A stretch of 16,174 bases of DNA, from NCBI GenBank assembly GCA_030045175.1, contig JASIBM010000249.1, positions 1 to 16,174 of the forward strand, read 5' to 3'. The stretch is from Streptosporangiaceae bacterium. GTDB taxonomy: Bacteria; Actinomycetota; Actinomycetes; Streptosporangiales; Streptosporangiaceae. A program made the position numbers and the translations under genes. The notes under the pieces were generated by a model. It was given only the letters and a program-made list of their open reading frames with translations. It did no database searches and was not told where the DNA came from. Position 1 is the stretch's first letter; every line of letters starts with the position of its first letter. Below are positions 12,582 through 16,174 of the stretch, piece by piece.

Positions 12582-13604
12582 ATGAGACGCCTGACTATCA
12601 CCGGCATTGCGGTGGCCACGCTGCTGGCTGCGGCGAGCTGCGCCGCGCCCGCCGCCCGACCGCGCGGGCCCGCCAGCTTCCTGGCGGTCAGCGACTCAGC
12701 CGTCGCCCTGATCCAGTGGCACGCCACGCACCACGGTCATGTGCAAGGCACCGTCACGGCGCGTAACACCACCGGGGGCGCGCCAGGTGAGATGCTCTCG
12801 GTCAACCAGACGCCGTTCACGGGAACCGTGCGAGGCAACGCGGTCACGCTGACGTTCCCGGCCATGTTCTTCTTGCACGCCAGCGCCCACGGCACGCTCG
12901 GTGGTGGCGCTCTCAGGCTCCAGCTTGCCCAGCCCGACGGCACGCTCAGGCAGGCCACCTTCAGCGAGTCGGATGTGGCGCGCTACAACCGCGCGGTCAC
13001 GGCGCTGCGCAGGACGATCAGCCGCAACAACGCGCAGGTCGCCAGCCAGCTGCGCGGGCATCCTGGCCGGCAGGTAAGCGCCCATGAGGAGCAAATCGCC
13101 CTGAGCGCGCTCCGCAGAAACGCCAGCCTCGCGCCCGGCGGCGTTCTCCCGCGCGTCCTGGCCCGCTTCGCTGGTGGCGTTCAGACGGCACGATCGGACC
13201 TCGAGACCGAGAAGCTCAACGCCGCTGGCAGCAACAGGTACTGCAAGGCAGCCTTCACGGTCGGCGGGAATGCCCAGAAGGTGGGCGGTGACCTCAACGC
13301 GGTGCAAGGTGACACCGCGGCGATGAACCCCGCGATCGCCAACATCCGAGCCGAGCTGGCCAGCGCCAGGACGTCCATGCGGCAGCTAGCCAGGGCCGGG
13401 CTGGCCGCGCCGAGCCGGACATCTGCCGTGATCTCCGACGCCCAGGGCGCCGTCGCCCGGGTGATCGCCATGGCGAACTCCTACGTCGATCACGTCAACT
13501 CCATCGGCGCGCAGGCCAGGTCCCTCGCCAATGACATGGACGCCGGCCACTGCTCAGGAGCCAGGATAGGCACCTGGGTGCCACCCGTCTCGCACGTGAA
13601 ATGA
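12582..13604 (+). CDS. Putative secreted lipoprotein of unknown function
   Basis: I do not recognise the family. The 340-residue protein starts M-R-R-L-T-I-T-G, has a hydrophobic stretch at 6-18 and a lipobox-like A-A-S-C with Cys20, so it is probably exported and lipid-anchored, although Ala at -3 is not the best lipobox residue. Residues ~35-110 look beta-rich (alternating V-Q-G-T-V-T-A, F-T-G-T-V-R-G, A-V-T-L-T-F). Residues ~125-330 look helical, with two further cysteines in N-R-Y-C-K and G-H-C-S-G that could form a disulfide. The GTG at 12567 is a possible earlier start, but ATG 12582 gives the cleaner signal peptide. A TACCAT box at 12538-12543 may be its promoter. It ends 4 nt from the convergent thiI stop. 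Confidence 0.7.
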   Translation: MRRLTITGIAVATLLAAASCAAPAARPRGPASFLAVSDSAVALIQWHATHHGHVQGTVTARNTTGGAPGEMLSVNQTPFTGTVRGNAVTLTFPAMFFLHASAHGTLGGGALRLQLAQPDGTLRQATFSESDVARYNRAVTALRRTISRNNAQVASQLRGHPGRQVSAHEEQIALSALRRNASLAPGGVLPRVLARFAGGVQTARSDLETEKLNAAGSNRYCKAAFTVGGNAQKVGGDLNAVQGDTAAMNPAIANIRAELASARTSMRQLARAGLAAPSRTSAVISDAQGAVARVIAMANSYVDHVNSIGAQARSLANDMDAGHCSGARIGTWVPPVSHVK

Positions 13605-13608
13605 CAGG

Positions 13609-14853
13609 TTACGCCGACCGGCCAAGGCGGTACTCCTGCGCGGCGGCGGCAAGCTCGTCGGCCAGGTCGTCGGCGTCCAGGCGAGCCTCGATCTTGTGCA
13701 GGTCGGCGATCCGGGCTCGGGTCTCCACCTGGCGCGGCAACAGCAGCGAGCAGCAATCCTGGTCGGGTAGCTGAGACAGGCTCAGCGTCGCTATCCGGCG
13801 CGCCTCGGCCATGATCTCGGTCTTGTCGAGCCCGATCAGCGGGCGCAGGATCGGCAGCGAGACGGCCTCGTCGAGCGCGGTGATGTTCGTCAGGGTCTGG
13901 CTGCTAACCTGGCCGAGCGAGTCACCGGTGATCAGCGCGGACGCGCGAGCCCGGCGGGCGATCGCCTGGGCGGTCTTCAGCATCAGCCGCCGCTGGGCGA
14001 CGATCTGAAGCCGGCCCGAGCCGGACGCGGCTAGCCGCTGCTGCGCCCGGCCGAACGCGACCACGTACAGCCTGGACCCATGCTGGAACCGGTCGAGCTG
14101 GCGCACGAGCGCGTACGCCTTGTACACCGACTCCGGCCCGGTCAGCGGCATTCCGGAAAAGTGCAGGAAGCCGCAGTACAGGCCACGGCGCATCATCCGG
14201 TACGCGGCGACTGGCGAGTCGATGCCGCCCGACATGAGCACGAGCCCGCGGCCGCTCATGCTGACCGGCAGGCCACCTTGACCAGGCATCCCGTCGGTGT
14301 ACACGAAGATCTCGGACTGATCGACCTCGACGTGGACGACGAAGTCGGGGTCCCTCAGGTTCACCGCGTTGCCCTGCTCACGCTGGATCCGCGAGCCGAT
14401 CGCAGCCGCCAGGTCGGCGGAGCTGACGTGAAAGCGCTTGTCGCGACGCTTGGCGCGGACGCCAAACGATCCTTGCCTGCCCCGCGCTAGCGCAACGGCT
14501 GCCTCGATCGCCGCATCGGGATCCTTCGCCACCCGCACCGCGCGGCAGACCCGCACCACGCCCATCACGTCGCGCATGCGCTCGGCGATCAGGTCAGCCG
14601 CGGCCTCGGCCGCGCCCGGCGTCGCGGCCGACTCCAGTTGCGGGGTCAGCACGATCACGCCATCGCGCTGCCACAACCGGACGCCGGTCACGACCCCGGC
14701 CAGCGCGAGCCTGATGTTGTTCTGGAGCAATCGCTCGAATTGCTGGCGGTTGCGTCCCTTGAGCACGATCTCACCGAGTTTGAGCAGCACACATGGCTCA
14801 TGCAGGCCATCGGTGGCCTGATCGGTAACGGTACTCGCGGGCAAAGCGGTCAT
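13609..14853 (-). CDS. thiI: tRNA 4-thiouridine synthetase ThiI without rhodanese domain
   Basis: The 414-residue protein starts with a ferredoxin-like segment (L-L-K-L-G-E-I-V-L-K-G-R-N-R, 23-36), then a THUMP domain (~85-190), then an AANH pyrophosphatase domain with the PP-loop L-M-S-G-G-I-D-S-P-V-A-A-Y (206-218) and G-D-S-L-G-Q-V-S-S-Q-T-L. It should adenylate uridine 8 of tRNA and install sulfur. It ends after D-Q-D-C-C-S-L-L-L-P plus a short helix, so the C-terminal rhodanese domain of the E. coli protein is absent, as in Bacillus-type ThiI. A role in thiazole synthesis is therefore less certain despite the name. The ATG at 14853 is preferred because 14892 leaves only 14 nt to the divergent gene; both are possible. 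Confidence 0.9.
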   Translation of the reverse strand: MTALPASTVTDQATDGLHEPCVLLKLGEIVLKGRNRQQFERLLQNNIRLALAGVVTGVRLWQRDGVIVLTPQLESAATPGAAEAAADLIAERMRDVMGVVRVCRAVRVAKDPDAAIEAAVALARGRQGSFGVRAKRRDKRFHVSSADLAAAIGSRIQREQGNAVNLRDPDFVVHVEVDQSEIFVYTDGMPGQGGLPVSMSGRGLVLMSGGIDSPVAAYRMMRRGLYCGFLHFSGMPLTGPESVYKAYALVRQLDRFQHGSRLYVVAFGRAQQRLAASGSGRLQIVAQRRLMLKTAQAIARRARASALITGDSLGQVSSQTLTNITALDEAVSLPILRPLIGLDKTEIMAEARRIATLSLSQLPDQDCCSLLLPRQVETRARIADLHKIEARLDADDLADELAAAAQEYRLGRSA

Positions 14854-14906
14854 GTCTAGAGTCTGACAGGTCATGGCCACCGCGTCCGACATGGCAAGCT
14901 GACCAG

Positions 14907-15779
14907 GTGAAGCGGACTGGGACCCCGGCGGCGCTGCGTGTCGCAGGCGAGGCGGACCTAGCCGCCATTGCGGCCATCGCGATCGCTACCGGGCAGGATG
15001 AGGACTGGGGGGTGGCGTTCCCGGCCTACATCAGGTTCCTGATCGCGAACGGGACGCTGCTGGTGGCCGACCGCGCGGGCGCCGTCCTCGGCTACGGCGG
15101 AGCCCTGCGGATCGAGGCAGGTGCCGCGCCGGCGTGCATGCTCACCGACCTGTTCGTGCACCCCGACGAGCACGGCTCCGGGCTGGGCCGCGCGATTCTC
15201 GGCGAGCTATGGCGCGATCAGCCACGGCGGATGACGTTCAGCAGCCTGCACTCTCACGCCCTGCCGCTGTACACCAGCTTCGGCGTGGACGCGTGGTGGC
15301 CGCTGCTTTACCTGCGCGGCGACGTGCGGGCACTGACCATGCCGGGCGGGTGGTCCGCGGCGGCGGCCGAGCCCTCGCGCGTTGCGTCGCTCGAGCTGGC
15401 CTGGACCGGGAGCGACAGGTCCGCCGAGCACCAGATGTGGGCGGCCTGGCCAGGTGGTGCCGGCGTCGTCGCGAGCCTCGACGGCCAGCCGCTTGCCGCT
15501 GGCACGATCGGCGGGGCGGACAGCGAGTTCGGCATCTGCCACCTCGCTGTCGACGCCACTGCCGCCAGCGATGCCGACGCGCGCGACGCGGTCGTCGCCG
15601 TGCTGTCCTGGCTTGACCCGCCGGACGGGCAGGCCCGCGCCTGCCTGCCCGCGCCGCACCCGGGTACCCGCGCGCTGCTGAGCGCCGGGTGGCGGGTCGA
15701 GGAGTTCGACCTGCACATGACGTCGGAGCCCGGCCTGATCGACCCGCTGCGGCTCGTCCCGTCCCCCGCGCTTGCTTAG
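14907..15779 (+). CDS. GNAT family N-acetyltransferase
   Basis: This 290-residue protein has a clear GNAT half: residues 1-110 include L-L-V-A-D-R-A-G-A-V-L-G-Y-G-G-A-L (51-67) and motif A, D-L-F-V-H-P-D-E-H-G-S-G-L-G-R-A-I-L (81-98), with the acetyl-CoA loop at 89-94. Residues ~150-290 may be a second, degenerate GNAT-like half: the spacing fits a tandem GNAT, but I see no second pyrophosphate loop. The substrate is unknown. The GTG start has CAAGCT and a 6-nt gap upstream, a 19-nt context that matches the thiE start at 16 positions. It is divergent from thiI. Confidence 0.8.
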   Translation: MKRTGTPAALRVAGEADLAAIAAIAIATGQDEDWGVAFPAYIRFLIANGTLLVADRAGAVLGYGGALRIEAGAAPACMLTDLFVHPDEHGSGLGRAILGELWRDQPRRMTFSSLHSHALPLYTSFGVDAWWPLLYLRGDVRALTMPGGWSAAAAEPSRVASLELAWTGSDRSAEHQMWAAWPGGAGVVASLDGQPLAAGTIGGADSEFGICHLAVDATAASDADARDAVVAVLSWLDPPDGQARACLPAPHPGTRALLSAGWRVEEFDLHMTSEPGLIDPLRLVPSPALA

Positions 15780-15901
15780 CAGGCCTTGGCGAAAGCTGTT
15801 AGGGTCCCGCCTCCTTACGCCAACTCCATGGCGCCAGCGCACGGTCGGGTTCGGGCACAAGCGATGAATCGGGCAATCCCGCGCCGCCACGCCCAGGGGC
15901 G

Positions 15902-15961
15902 AACCCCATCGTGGGGCCCTTGCCGGGCCTCCAGCACCAGCGCGGGCCCCACGTTGGGGTT
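15902..15961. repeat. Compound inverted repeat in the gene-free gap 15780-16046
   Basis: Arms 15902-15919 (aaccccatcgtggggccc) and 15944-15961 (gggccccacgttggggtt) are complementary at 17 of 18 positions, separated by 24 nt. Each arm is itself a small hairpin (CCCCA-tcg-TGGGG and CCCCA-cgt-TGGGG). An outer CCAGG/CCTGG pair at 15893 and 15972 could extend it. It lies 123 nt after the GNAT stop and 85 nt before the antitoxin start. It could be a terminator, an element end or a protein-binding site. The rest of the gap shows no ORF I would support. Confidence 0.75.
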
Positions 15962-16019
15962 CCGGGCGCTGCCTGGACCCGGGCAGCGATGCGCGTAATG
16001 CCCGTGAGGCTCCCATGGC

Positions 16020-16046
16020 GTATACCCATTAGGTATACTCATAGGT
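16020..16046 (+). promoter_or_regulatory. Promoter with operator-like repeats for the antitoxin gene
   Basis: GTATACC (16020-16026) and GGTATAC (16032-16038) form a 7-bp inverted repeat with a 5-nt spacer. AGGTAT recurs at 16031-16036 and 16043-16048. The -10 box TATACT (16034-16039) overlaps the right arm and lies 7 nt before the ATG, again a leaderless layout. Autoregulation by the encoded ribbon-helix-helix protein is the usual arrangement and is inferred here. Confidence 0.6.
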
Positions 16047-16174
16047 ATGCCTGTGACCACCATCAAGGTCGATACGGCGGTACGCGATCAGCTAGCGTCC
16101 GTCGCTCAGACCCGTGGCATCACGATGGCTGCGTTGCTGCGCGACATCGCGAGCGAGCTTGAGGCACGCCAGCA
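16047..16174 (+). CDS. Ribbon-helix-helix antitoxin, partial (runs off the end)
   Basis: The visible 42 codons start M-P-V-T-T-I-K-V-D, the beta strand of a ribbon-helix-helix domain. A helix (V-R-D-Q-L-A-S-V-A-Q) follows, then the turn R-G-I-T and a second helix (M-A-A-L-L-R-D-I-A-S-E-L). This is the pattern of VapB- or MazE-type antitoxins in actinobacteria. The toxin gene would be expected just downstream, outside the window. The 3' end is missing, so the toxin-binding tail cannot be judged. Confidence 0.75.
   Translation, partial: MPVTTIKVDTAVRDQLASVAQTRGITMAALLRDIASELEARQ

Overview
The window is a GC-rich chromosomal segment from an actinomycete, probably a relative of Streptomyces or Streptosporangium. 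The evidence is strong GC codon bias, frequent GTG starts, many TAnnnT boxes 6-7 nt before start codons (leaderless transcripts), a PASTA-domain Ser/Thr kinase and a gene order resembling the Mycobacterium tuberculosis Rv2172c-Rv2178c neighbourhood (metF-like, polyprenyl diphosphate synthase, Rv2175c, PknL, DAHP synthase). The genus is inference.

Layout. 105-2768: a GNAT acetyltransferase convergent with metF, then a divergent isoprenyl diphosphate synthase. 2785-5166, leftward: a ferredoxin-reductase-type flavoprotein, an Rv2175c-like DNA-binding protein and thiE. 5453-7869, rightward: a TPP riboswitch followed by thiO, thiS and thiG, the thiazole branch of thiamine synthesis. 7909-10170: a transmembrane Ser/Thr kinase with four PASTA domains. 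10220-10918, leftward: a sulfite-oxidase-fold molybdopterin protein. 11243-12445: an aromatic-rich leader peptide and terminator hairpin, then a class I DAHP synthase. 12582-13604: a putative lipoprotein, convergent with thiI (14853-13609). 14907-15779: a second GNAT protein. 15780-16046: inverted repeats and an operator-like site before a ribbon-helix-helix antitoxin that runs off the end.

Two signals stand out. First, the DAHP synthase is preceded by a 24-codon leaderless ORF carrying a Y-W-R-F-Y-G-F block and by a 13-bp GC hairpin just upstream of the start: a ribosome-mediated attenuator apparently reading all three aromatic amino acids. Second, a dispersed repeat occupies both divergent regulatory gaps (upstream of the riboswitch and of the aromatic leader). 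Each copy is interrupted by exactly 55 nt containing a related palindrome, but at a different position in each copy, so each copy shows the empty site of the other. This is what a very small mobile hairpin nested in a larger repeat would look like.

Smaller oddities are a 90-nt low-GC patch with a T7 run inside metF, an 8-codon mini-ORF before thiG that mimics the ThiS tail, and a 7-codon mini-ORF linking the riboswitch to thiO.
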